Shown: positions 1 to 6,060 of the stretch, piece by piece
Layout: every line of letters begins with the position of its first letter
Numbering within the stretch: position 1 is the first letter of the stretch
NCBI GenBank assembly: GCA_937910905.1
Contig: CALEPV010000085.1
Coordinates: forward strand, 1 to 17,197
Length of the DNA: 17,197 bases
Direction of reading: 5' to 3'
Origin: an uncultured Prevotellaceae bacterium
GTDB lineage: Bacteria; Bacteroidota; Bacteroidia; Bacteroidales; Bacteroidaceae
Program-made: the position numbers and the translations under genes
The notes under the pieces: model-generated
Database searches by the model: none
What the model was told of the DNA's origin: nothing
What the model saw: only the letters and a program-made list of their open reading frames with translations

Positions 1-1
1 T

Positions 2-94
2 AAGGTTGAAACGATAGGTGGGGTTGACGCGCTCCATATTCGGAGTCTCCATCAATTCCTGAGCCCACTTGGAAAAGTCCCAGAGGGACGAAAG
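2..94 (-). pseudogene. possible coding fragment running off the left edge
   Basis: On the minus strand, 31 codons stay open from a TGA at 95-97 to the window edge. The peptide contains WDFSKWAQEL and ERVNPTYRFNL, which has a protein-like composition. I do not recognise the family. No start codon precedes the protein-like part: the first ATG in frame is at 50-52, after WDFSKWAQEL. Either the gene is truncated or frameshifted at its 5' end, or it starts at a non-ATG codon. The plus strand is also open here (about 50 codons), so coding is not certain. Confidence 0.25.
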
Positions 95-184
95 TCAAGA
101 CCCTGTTTGAGGACAAGGAGTCAAAAACCATCTTTGCATCTTGCGAGCAAGTGATTCAGTTCTGAGTTACAACAAAGCTGTGAT

Positions 185-233
185 TGTGATTTTGTGATTG
201 CACATATATATATAAGTGCAATCACAAATCACA
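185..233. repeat. long inverted repeat (hairpin) with A/T loop
   Basis: The arms are 185-203 (starts TGTGATTTTG, ends GATTGCAC) and 216-233 (starts GTGCAATC). They are complementary over 18 bp with one unpaired T. The 12-base loop (204-215) is an alternating AT tract. No T-run follows on either strand that would make it a standard terminator, and no gene is adjacent. It could be a protein-binding palindrome or a mobile-element remnant. Confidence 0.7.
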
Positions 234-327
234 ACATGCTGCCGCAAAAATCTGTGAATCCTCCTTCTTCGTGAAGACAAATAAGCTCAAAAATACCTGC
301 TGTGCGGTTGAAAAGCCATGAAAGAGC

Positions 328-625
328 CAGCCAAACCCCAACGGGGTTTAATAACATAGCACAGGGGCTTGCCCCTGTGTAAACTGGTTTCCCGTTTAAA
401 TTGCCCCTGTAAGGGGCTCATAACCCACGATTTATTGGCTATTTGCCCCTTTCAGGGGCGGTGTGTGTGTGGGTGACATTCCGTTACGTAGGGGCATTAC
501 TCCTACCCAGGGGCGAGCCCCTGGGCTAATGTATCTGCCCCTTTCAGGGGCGGTTGCCCTGAGAGGGTCAGCCAAACCCCAACGGGGTTTAGTGATGATT
601 AAACCCCAATCGGTCATTAGACCGA
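328..625. repeat. cluster of G/C-rich palindromes, REP-like
   Basis: This gene-free stretch is almost wholly made of short perfect or near-perfect inverted repeats. They are AAACCCCAACGGGGTTT (333-349 and again 574-590, within a 23-bp direct repeat at 328-350 and 569-591), ACAGGGGCTTGCCCCTGT (361-378), GCCCCTGTAAGGGGC (403-417), GCCCCTTTCAGGGGC (445-459 and 537-551), CCCAGGGGCGAGCCCCTGGG (506-525), and TCGGTC-ATTA-GACCGA (610-625). The arrangement resembles clustered REP/BIME-like elements. No REP-associated transposase gene is in the window. Confidence 0.75.
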
Positions 626-672
626 CTATTCGATATAATCCTAACGACTGATTTGGGTTCAATAGGGACGAT

Positions 673-848
673 GCATCACGTCGACGAGGGTGCTGCATCG
701 CGGTGTCTCAATCGTTGCATCGCGATGTGTCGACTGCTGCATCGCGATGCAAGCATCGTTGCACCGCGGTGCAAGAAGTGCTGCGACGCGGTGTAAGAAG
801 TGCTGCGACGCGGTGTAAGAAGTGCTGCGACGCGGTGTTGGAAGTTCG
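673..848. repeat. array A: eight 22-bp tandem units
   Basis: There are eight consecutive units of exactly 22 bp, starting at 673, 695, 717, 739, 761, 783, 805 and 827. The best-preserved core is the 12-bp palindrome GCATCGCGATGC (739-750). It drifts to GCACCGCGGTGC (761) and then GCGACGCGGTGT (783, 805, 827). Units at 783 and 805 are identical; outer units are diverged. As 22 is not a multiple of three, the array cannot encode a repeated peptide in one frame. It is iteron-like in form, but no replication gene is near. Confidence 0.9.
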
Positions 849-864
849 GTGCAGGTACATAATC

Positions 865-952
865 TGAACAGCATGCTGTTCAAGGTTCAACAGCGGAGTG
901 TTCGAACTTCAACAGCGTGCTGTTCAAGGTTCAACAGCGGAATGTTCGCAGG
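865..952. repeat. array B: four 22-bp tandem units with GAACAGC..GCTGTTC palindromes
   Basis: Four units of 22 bp start at 865, 887, 909 and 931. The first contains the perfect 16-bp palindrome GAACAGCATGCTGTTC (866-881). The third keeps AACAGCGTGCTGTT, and the second and fourth share TCAACAGCGGA followed by TGTTCG. The array lies 16 bp after array A, has the same period but an unrelated sequence, and its last unit covers the 3' end of ruvX. Confidence 0.9.
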
Positions 953-1364
953 CGAGCCTCTGGCTCTCCATCCAACTCTGCAGGATGATGGTGGCAGATA
1001 ATTCATCGACGAGGGCTTTGTTCTGCCGTGCCTTGCGATGCAGGCCGCCATCAATCATGGCGCGGTGAGCCAGCACGCTGGTGAAACGCTCATCGTAGAG
1101 TTCCACTGGTATCTGGGGCAGCAGTTTGCGCAGACGGTTCACAAAAGGTGTGATGCGGCGCATGTTCTCACTATCCTCACCGTTCATCTGCCGAGGATGA
1201 CCCACGATGATGCGTTCCACTGGTTCTTCGGTTACGTAATCTAGCACAAAGCGTTCCAGCTCGGTGGTATGCACAGTGGTCAGCCCGTTGGCTATGACCT
1301 GACCTGGGTCGGTGACAGCCAGACCTGTACGTCGCTGCCCGTAATCAATGGCGAGTACTCTCAT
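924..1364 (-). CDS. ruvX: RuvX/YqgF family pre-16S rRNA nuclease (Holliday junction resolvase-like)
   Basis: A 146-residue RNase H-fold nuclease. The family trims the 5' end of 16S rRNA in the cytoplasm and was first named as a putative Holliday junction resolvase. The conserved blocks are all visible: DYGQRRTGLAVTD at residues 7-19 with acidic D7, IIVGHPRQMNG at 52-62, DERFTS at 91-96, and DELSATIILQ at 120-129 with D120. The protein is a little longer than usual (about 138 residues in E. coli). The extra tail CEHSAVEP (139-146) is encoded by the last unit of 22-bp array B. It lies downstream of the SPOR lipoprotein gene, separated by that gene's terminator, so it probably has its own promoter, although I see only a poor TAAGATTTG-like box. 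The stop codon sits inside the repeat array. Confidence 0.93.
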   Translation of the reverse strand: MRVLAIDYGQRRTGLAVTDPGQVIANGLTTVHTTELERFVLDYVTEEPVERIIVGHPRQMNGEDSENMRRITPFVNRLRKLLPQIPVELYDERFTSVLAHRAMIDGGLHRKARQNKALVDELSATIILQSWMESQRLACEHSAVEP

Positions 1365-1373
1365 AATGGTGAT

Positions 1374-1411
1374 AAAAAAGCGCAGGAGCCGACTTCACAG
1401 CCCGCTCCTGC
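1374..1411 (-). terminator. Rho-independent terminator of the SPOR lipoprotein gene
   Basis: On the minus strand, GCAGGAGC (plus 1404-1411) pairs perfectly with GCTCCTGC (plus 1382-1389) across a 14-base loop and is followed by GCTTTTTT (plus 1374-1381). It lies 62 bases after the SPOR gene and just upstream of ruvX. Confidence 0.8.
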
Positions 1412-1472
1412 TCAACAAATCTTACATATATTCACTTTACCAAAAAGAAATGTTCGGTTGGTGGGCGATGCA

Positions 1473-1955
1473 CTACTTGCGTAGCAACCATGCGTCTGGG
1501 TACTGAGAGCGCAGCACGTTACGGCTCTGAACAGCGCTACTCATATCGTCGTAGCTGGATGCTATCACACGATACATGCCCTGCGGGTTGAGGGCAATCT
1601 GTGCTTGATAGCCAGCGTTAATCAGCTTCTGCTGAAGATTCTCGGCATTGGTCGGGATGCTGAATGAGCCTACTACTACGCTGTATGCCTTGAGGCCAGC
1701 GCCACTCACGAGCGTGAGGCTCTCGCTGCGTGCATTCTCGTTGCTCACCACAGGAGCTGTAGTAACAGTCTGCACAGGTGTCACCTGCTGAGGCTGGTTC
1801 ACAACCTGTGTCGGGGTTTCCTGCTCAACTGGAGTGGTCACCTGCTGGGCACGTGCCTTCTCGTAAGCCTTTCTGTAAGCACTCTCACTGCTCTTGCACG
1901 ATGTCATTGCCAGAGCGAGGCACATTGCTGCACCTAGGACGATGTAATTCTTCAT
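1473..1955 (-). CDS. SPOR-domain lipoprotein
   Basis: A 160-residue envelope protein. The N-terminus is a lipoprotein signal with lipobox LAMTSC and acylated C20. Residues about 30-80 are a Gln/Thr/Val/Pro-rich linker. Residues about 88-160 form a SPOR domain (KAYSVVVGSFS at the start, YRVIASSYDD in the middle, YPDAWLL at the end). SPOR domains bind glycan strands lacking stem peptides and are common in division-site or peptidoglycan-associated proteins. The expected role is therefore cell-wall binding from the inner leaflet of the outer membrane. It is a single-gene unit: a TAAATTTG -7 box lies upstream (plus 2036-2043) and a terminator downstream. The specific partner is not evident. Confidence 0.9.
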   Translation of the reverse strand: MKNYIVLGAAMCLALAMTSCKSSESAYRKAYEKARAQQVTTPVEQETPTQVVNQPQQVTPVQTVTTAPVVSNENARSESLTLVSGAGLKAYSVVVGSFSIPTNAENLQQKLINAGYQAQIALNPQGMYRVIASSYDDMSSAVQSRNVLRSQYPDAWLLRK

Positions 1956-2035
1956 GATTTACTCCTTATATATATAAATAAATGTTTTAGCCTTCTGCCC
2001 TTACTGCAATGGGCACAATACTCCTTTTTCCGCTG

Positions 2036-2043
2036 CAAATTTA
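2036..2043 (-). promoter_or_regulatory. -7 box of the SPOR lipoprotein promoter
   Basis: The minus strand reads TAAATTTG, matching the Bacteroidetes -7 consensus TAnnTTTG, about 80 bases before the start codon. No good TTTG is found 19 bases upstream. Confidence 0.5.
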
Positions 2044-2160
2044 CGATAATGAAGTGTGACTGCATCCATTTCATAGCATAAAAATCGTTAAAATGCATCG
2101 CTTTTTCTGTAAGATTGAAAAAAAATCTTGGTGAGGACAAATTACTGAGAGAGAAAACGC

Positions 2161-2168
2161 TACATTTG
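2161..2168 (+). promoter_or_regulatory. -7 box of the YtxH/holin operon promoter
   Basis: TACATTTG matches the Bacteroidetes -7 consensus and lies 61 bases before the YtxH start. No TTTG is found at the expected -33 distance. Confidence 0.55.
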
Positions 2169-2229
2169 CATATCGATACTATACAAGAACAACATCATAA
2201 TTACTCACACTTAAACTCATTTTACTACT

Positions 2230-2433
2230 ATGAAAGCTCTAAACTACATTGTTGCTTTTCTGGGTGGCGCAGCTATAGGTGCTGCTGCTGGTGTACTACT
2301 CGCTCCTGAGAAGGGTGCTGACACACGTCAGAAGATTGCCGAGGCTCTGCGCAAGCGCGGCATCCGCCTGTCCAAGAAGGAGATGAACGAACTCGTGGAG
2401 GACATCTCCGAGGAGATCAACACAGAAGAATAA
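2230..2433 (+). CDS. YtxH domain-containing small membrane protein
   Basis: A 67-residue protein. Residues 5-25 form a Gly/Ala-rich hydrophobic segment (GGAAIGAAAGVLLAP), followed by the conserved turn PEKGADTRQKI typical of YtxH proteins, then a charged helical tail. YtxH proteins are small, often stress-induced membrane proteins of unknown biochemical role. It is the first gene of a three-gene operon: the next gene starts 3 bases after its stop. The start was chosen because it directly precedes the membrane segment and lies downstream of the TACATTTG promoter box. Confidence 0.88.
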   Translation: MKALNYIVAFLGGAAIGAAAGVLLAPEKGADTRQKIAEALRKRGIRLSKKEMNELVEDISEEINTEE

Positions 2434-2436
2434 GCT

Positions 2437-2844
2437 ATGGGATTGGCCAACGACACAACCACAGCCCAGCTGAGCAAGCTGGTGGACGAGGCTAAGCGCT
2501 ACTACCAACTGGAGAAGCGATGCCTAGGGCTGCACGGTGCAGAGAAGCTGACAGTATTGCTGTCAAGCATCACACTGTGGGCTGTGGTGCTGCTCGTAGG
2601 TTTTCTGGTGACTTTGTTTGCAGCCCTGGCCCTGTCCTTCTGGATTGGCAAGCTCACAGGCAGCATAATCCTGGGAGTAGGTGCTGTGGCAGCTCTGCTG
2701 CTCATCGTGGGTCTCATCGTCTACGCACGGCGACAGGCTTGGATAGAGGAGCCGATAGCTCGCTTCATGGCAGAGCTGATGGTTCCTGGCGATGAGGACA
2801 ACACCACAGTCGCAGCCGCAATGCAGGAAGGAGGTGCACAATGA
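2437..2844 (+). CDS. phage holin family (holin-X/3_6-like) membrane protein
   Basis: A 135-residue protein. An N-terminal amphipathic helix (about 10-35) is followed by two membrane segments at about 44-68 and 74-97, joined by a short loop (WIGKLTG), and a charged tail. This is the layout of the chromosomal 'phage holin family' proteins found next to YtxH genes in Bacteroidetes. These are not part of prophages, and no phage genes are nearby. It may help set membrane properties under stress, but the function is unknown. Its last four bases overlap the next start (ATGA), indicating translational coupling. Confidence 0.85.
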   Translation: MGLANDTTTAQLSKLVDEAKRYYQLEKRCLGLHGAEKLTVLLSSITLWAVVLLVGFLVTLFAALALSFWIGKLTGSIILGVGAVAALLLIVGLIVYARRQAWIEEPIARFMAELMVPGDEDNTTVAAAMQEGGAQ

Positions 2845-3107
2845 ACAGTCAGCAACGCATATTGCTACAGCCACGCACCACACTCGAGGCCATGCGTGCC
2901 GAGCGTGAGCGGCTTAATGCACTCAAGCAGCTGAGTCGGCAGCGCATGACTGCCACCGTGCAATCCATCACTCGCAAGGAGAAGGCTCCTGCCGACAGGC
3001 TTGGCACGTGGATGAACATCGTGCAGAACGGCTTGGCAGTATACCAAGGTATGCGCATGGGAGCCAGCTTCATTGCAGCCCTGCGCAAATCGTTCGGGCG
3101 CAAATAG
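2841..3107 (+). CDS. small basic hypothetical protein, third gene of the YtxH operon
   Basis: An 88-residue protein rich in Arg and Lys. The first half is predicted helical (TLEAMRAERERLNALKQ), and the C-terminal half has a weakly amphipathic stretch around GLAVYQGMRMGASFIAALR ending in basic FGRK. I recognise no domain. The ATGA overlap with the holin-like gene and the terminator just after it make it the last gene of the operon. It probably works at the membrane with its two neighbours, an inference from context only. Confidence 0.8.
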   Translation: MNSQQRILLQPRTTLEAMRAERERLNALKQLSRQRMTATVQSITRKEKAPADRLGTWMNIVQNGLAVYQGMRMGASFIAALRKSFGRK

Positions 3108-3120
3108 CAGGCATGTTATA

Positions 3121-3166
3121 AGCAGCCGGCGCAATGAATTAGGAGTCATTGCGCCGGCTGCTTTAT
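3121..3166 (+). terminator. strong bidirectional terminator between convergent operons
   Basis: A perfect 17-bp stem (3121-3137 with 3146-3162, beginning AGCAGCCGGC) and an 8-base loop, followed by TTTATT on the plus strand and by TTATAA on the minus strand. It lies between the ends of the YtxH operon and the fabD/amylase operon and can serve both. Confidence 0.9.
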
Positions 3167-3199
3167 TGTGAATTGTGAACTATGAATTGTGCATTGCGC
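3165..3199. repeat. 7-bp short tandem repeat
   Basis: Five 7-bp units: ATTGTGA, ATTGTGA, ACTATGA, ATTGTGC, ATTGCGC. It lies in the gap between the terminator and the amylase stop codon. Confidence 0.75.
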
Positions 3200-3212
3200 A
3201 TTTATAAGCCCA

Positions 3213-5006
3213 TCACGCCTTGCTGCGTAGCTTAACCTTCAGCACTACCCCACTGTTGGCAGGCACACGGACAGCTGCGGGCTTGTCGGGCGAGAAGCTG
3301 ATGGTGCAAGTATCACCGCTAAGCAGCTCGGTAGCCTTGATGCGTTTGTTGGGACGCAGGCTATAGAGATCAAACACATGCTGCGGGATGTTCACCGACA
3401 CGTCGGCATCGGCATCGTCGAAGTTGGCCACACAGAGCAGCACCTCGTCACCGAAGCGACGCAGGTAGGCGTACTGCCGATGCGGATTGAACCTGTCGGA
3501 GATGGGGTTCACATACATCAAGTCGTAAAAGTCGCCCAGACTTACCGCAGCCTCCTCGGTGCAGAGATGCAGCAGGCGCGAATAGAACTGCTGTAGCTCG
3601 CTCTCCTCAGGTGTGAGACGACGTCCGTCGAACTTGCCTCCGTTGCGCCAACGGCTCACGGCATCCACAGTCCAATAGTCGAAGATAGTGGTACGTCCAT
3701 CGCGCCCGCTGAAGCCCTCGGCATCCATACCCCGCTCGCCCAACGTCTGACCAAAGTACACCATCACAGGTCCGCGACTGAAGGTAGCAGCCACCAGCAT
3801 AGGTGCACGTCCGCGACTGCCGTGACCGGCAAAGAAGTCGCTGGCTATGCGCTGCTCGTCGTGGTTCTCCAGGAAGGACAGCATGTGTGGGCGTATGTCG
3901 TCCAAAGCCTGCCAGCACGATGTGATGCTCTCGGCATTGGCGTTACCGCAGGTCACGGCACGCAACGTGTCGTAGAGTCCCACCTTGTCGTAGAGATAGT
4001 CGAAGTGTCCCTGCGTCAGGTAGCTTCTGTAGGCATCGGGACCGTAGATCTCTGCAATGAACTGCACACCTGGATGTTCCTTCTTGACCTGTGGTATAGC
4101 CCATCCCCAGAATGCTACCGGCACCATCTCGGCCATATCGCAACGGAATGCATCGACGCCCTTCGAAGCCCAGAAGTTCAGTATGTGCACCATTTTGGTC
4201 CACGTGGAGGGTACTGTGTCGAAGTGCTCCACACGGCCTGCGGTATAGTCGACACCATAGTTGAGCTTAATGGTCTCGTACCAGTCGCCCTGCTGAGCGT
4301 ATGCCGAGAACACATCGTTGCCAGTGGCACGTGCAGGCTGCTCGAAGTACGGTTCGTTCTCTCCCTGCTGCAGGTCGAAGTTGGTGTGGAAGGTTTCGCC
4401 AGGGAAATAGTAGAAGTTGTTCTGCGGCGAGAAGTGCTTAGTGGTATCGTCATCGCTACCCAGATCGCTCACTTCCTCCGGGCACACATCGCTGTGGTAC
4501 TGTCTGGCCACATGGTTGGGCACGAAGTCCAGTATCAGCTTCAGCCCTGCCTTGTGTGTGCGCTTTACCAGCTGCTCGAACTCACGCATACGTGCCGGCA
4601 CGCTTGTAGCGATGTCGGGATCTACATCGTAGTAGTCCTTGATGGCGTAGGCCGATCCTGCCTTACCTTTGACTATGGCTTTGTGGTCGCGTGCTATGCC
4701 GTAGGCAGAATTGTCGGTCTGGGTGGCGTGCTCGATGATACCTGTGTACCAGATGTGTGTGAAGCCTAGAGCGCGTATGTTGCGCAGAGCAGTACTGTCG
4801 AAGTCGGCCATAGTGCCGCAGCCGTTTACTGCCTTGTCGCCCCAGGGCAGGTTGACACCGAGGTCACTACCGAACAGACGGGTGAATACCTGATAGATTA
4901 TCAATTTGTCATTCATAACAGTGTCTGTATATAAAGCACTTGCAGCTTGTATCGAGCCAATGAATAGCCCGATACAAGCTGCAAGAATAGAGCGGCGTAT
5001 CATCAT
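3213..5006 (-). CDS. secreted GH13 alpha-amylase family glycoside hydrolase
   Basis: A 597-residue enzyme expected to hydrolyse alpha-1,4-glucans in the periplasm. The start at 5006 (MMIRRS) gives a signal peptide of about 24 residues ending AASA before LYTD. An earlier in-frame ATG at 5105 would overlap fabD by 91 bases and bury the signal, so it was rejected. GH13 motifs are complete: region I DFVPNH (160-165), region II DAFRCDM with nucleophile D290 and R288, region III AEIYG with acid/base E319, and region IV ENHDEQ with H382 and D383. A C-terminal beta domain covers roughly the last 90 residues. It starts 8 bases after the fabD stop and appears cotranscribed with it, an odd pairing. LAAC near the N-terminus is too early to be a convincing lipobox. 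The exact specificity cannot be told. Confidence 0.92.
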   Translation of the reverse strand: MMIRRSILAACIGLFIGSIQAASALYTDTVMNDKLIIYQVFTRLFGSDLGVNLPWGDKAVNGCGTMADFDSTALRNIRALGFTHIWYTGIIEHATQTDNSAYGIARDHKAIVKGKAGSAYAIKDYYDVDPDIATSVPARMREFEQLVKRTHKAGLKLILDFVPNHVARQYHSDVCPEEVSDLGSDDDTTKHFSPQNNFYYFPGETFHTNFDLQQGENEPYFEQPARATGNDVFSAYAQQGDWYETIKLNYGVDYTAGRVEHFDTVPSTWTKMVHILNFWASKGVDAFRCDMAEMVPVAFWGWAIPQVKKEHPGVQFIAEIYGPDAYRSYLTQGHFDYLYDKVGLYDTLRAVTCGNANAESITSCWQALDDIRPHMLSFLENHDEQRIASDFFAGHGSRGRAPMLVAATFSRGPVMVYFGQTLGERGMDAEGFSGRDGRTTIFDYWTVDAVSRWRNGGKFDGRRLTPEESELQQFYSRLLHLCTEEAAVSLGDFYDLMYVNPISDRFNPHRQYAYLRRFGDEVLLCVANFDDADADVSVNIPQHVFDLYSLRPNKRIKATELLSGDTCTISFSPDKPAAVRVPANSGVVLKVKLRSKA

Positions 5007-5014
5007 GTGCAGGA

Positions 5015-5917
5015 TTAGAGGTCTGTTGCGCCTTGTATCACAACACCCTCTTGACCCTTTGCAATCTTGGCAATCATGCCCTGCAGAGCCTTGCCTGGTC
5101 CACACTCGGTGAACTCGGTAGCACCGGCAGCCAGCATAGCCTCCACCTCCTGAGTCCAGCGCACGCTGGCGGTGAGCTGCGCTATGAGGTTCTGCTTGAT
5201 CTCAGCGGCAATAGTGTGAGCCTTGCCGTCCACGTTCTGATATATTGGGCACTTGGGAGCGCTGAACTCGGTAGCCTCGATAGCCGCCTGCAACTCGTCC
5301 TTGGCAGGCTGCATCAATGGGCTGTGGAATGCTCCACCCACGGGCAGAGGCAGTGCGCGCTTGGCACCGGCAGCCTTCAGGCGTGCACAGGCCTCATTGA
5401 CAGCCTCAACTGTACCGCTGATTACCAGCTGACCAGGATTGTTGTAGTTGGCTGGCACCACGATACCTACCTCGGCACTTACCTCTGCACATACCTTCTC
5501 TACAGTCTCATCGGGCAGAGCCAGTACTGCAGCCATAGTGGAAGGCTGTGCTTCGCATGCCTTCTGCATGGCCTGAGCACGAGCGCTGACCAGCTTTAGT
5601 CCGTCCTCGAAGCTCAGCGCGCCAGCTGCTACGAGAGCGCTGAACTCACCCAGCGAGTGTCCACCCACCATATCGGGCTGGAACTTATCGCCCAGACAGA
5701 TGGCAGTGATGACGCTGTGCAGGAACACAGCAGGCTGTGTGACCTTTGTCTGCTTGAGTTCATCGGCTGTGCCCTCAAACATTATCTTCGTGATGTCAAA
5801 GCCCAGTATGTCGTTGGCTTTATCAAACAGAGCCTTTGCCTCGGCATTGCTCTCGTACAAATCCTTGCCCATTCCAGGGAACTGTGCACCCTGGCCAGGG
5901 AATACAAATGCTTTCAT
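5015..5917 (-). CDS. fabD: malonyl-CoA:ACP transacylase
   Basis: A 300-residue cytoplasmic enzyme that transfers malonyl from CoA to acyl carrier protein to feed fatty-acid chain elongation. Visible motifs are the N-terminal PGQGAQFPGMG (oxyanion region, 7-17), GHSLGE with nucleophile S88, R113 in SARAQAM, which contacts the malonyl carboxylate, and GAFHSPLM with catalytic H198. Length is normal for the family. The gene is divergent from the sensor kinase, with a TAACTTTG -7 box 40 bases upstream, and is followed closely by the amylase gene. Confidence 0.97.
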   Translation of the reverse strand: MKAFVFPGQGAQFPGMGKDLYESNAEAKALFDKANDILGFDITKIMFEGTADELKQTKVTQPAVFLHSVITAICLGDKFQPDMVGGHSLGEFSALVAAGALSFEDGLKLVSARAQAMQKACEAQPSTMAAVLALPDETVEKVCAEVSAEVGIVVPANYNNPGQLVISGTVEAVNEACARLKAAGAKRALPLPVGGAFHSPLMQPAKDELQAAIEATEFSAPKCPIYQNVDGKAHTIAAEIKQNLIAQLTASVRWTQEVEAMLAAGATEFTECGPGKALQGMIAKIAKGQEGVVIQGATDL

Positions 5918-5956
5918 TGCTTTGTGTTTTTATGTTGGTTTTCGCTAATTGCGGTG

Positions 5957-5964
5957 CAAAGTTA
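5957..5964 (-). promoter_or_regulatory. -7 box of the fabD promoter
   Basis: The minus strand reads TAACTTTG, matching TAnnTTTG, 40 bases before the fabD start. A second match, TAAATTTG, lies at plus 5968-5975. Neither has TTTG exactly 19 bases upstream. Confidence 0.6.
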
Positions 5965-6018
5965 GTACAAATTTATGGAAGCACGCTCAAATTACTTGCT
6001 GATATTGCACATAATACG

Positions 6019-6026
6019 TACCTTTG
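6019..6026 (+). promoter_or_regulatory. -7 box of the sensor kinase promoter
   Basis: TACCTTTG lies 35 bases before the ATG at 6061, with CTTG at about the -33 position (5995-5998). It rules out the upstream in-frame ATG at 5836 as the start. Confidence 0.7.
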
Positions 6027-6060
6027 CTTGTCATCTGGTAATTACACACAAACAAATAGT

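Noticed and set aside
463..651. 62-codon plus-strand open frame in the palindrome cluster
   Set aside because: Its sequence is made of the palindromes and has no protein-like features.
673..848. Plasmid-type iteron origin
   Set aside because: The form fits, but no replication initiator, DnaA boxes or A/T-rich melting region were recognised and the context is chromosomal; kept only as a comparison.
659..890. Two minus-strand open frames (74 and 60 codons) over the 22-bp arrays
   Set aside because: They arise from the repeats themselves: a 22-bp unit shifts frame each time, and the peptides have Cys/Arg/His-rich low complexity.
673..952. CRISPR array
   Set aside because: Units are contiguous 22-mers without unique spacers of regular length, and no cas genes are present.
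2111..2129. AAGATT/AATCTT hairpin with A-tract before the YtxH promoter
   Set aside because: Only a 6-bp A/T stem; too weak to call a terminator or operator.
2437..2844. Prophage holin
   Set aside because: No endolysin or other phage genes are nearby; the YtxH neighbour fits the chromosomal stress/envelope operon type.
3822..4769. 315-codon plus-strand open frame
   Set aside because: It lies wholly antisense to the GH13 gene, whose motifs are complete; the peptide has no recognisable domain.
5007..5105. Longer N-terminus for the GH13 enzyme
   Set aside because: It would overlap fabD by 91 bases and place 33 Cys/Arg-rich residues before a clear signal peptide.
5836..6060. Longer N-terminus for the sensor kinase
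   Set aside because: It overlaps the divergent fabD start and precedes the TACCTTTG promoter box; the lipoprotein signal begins at 6061.
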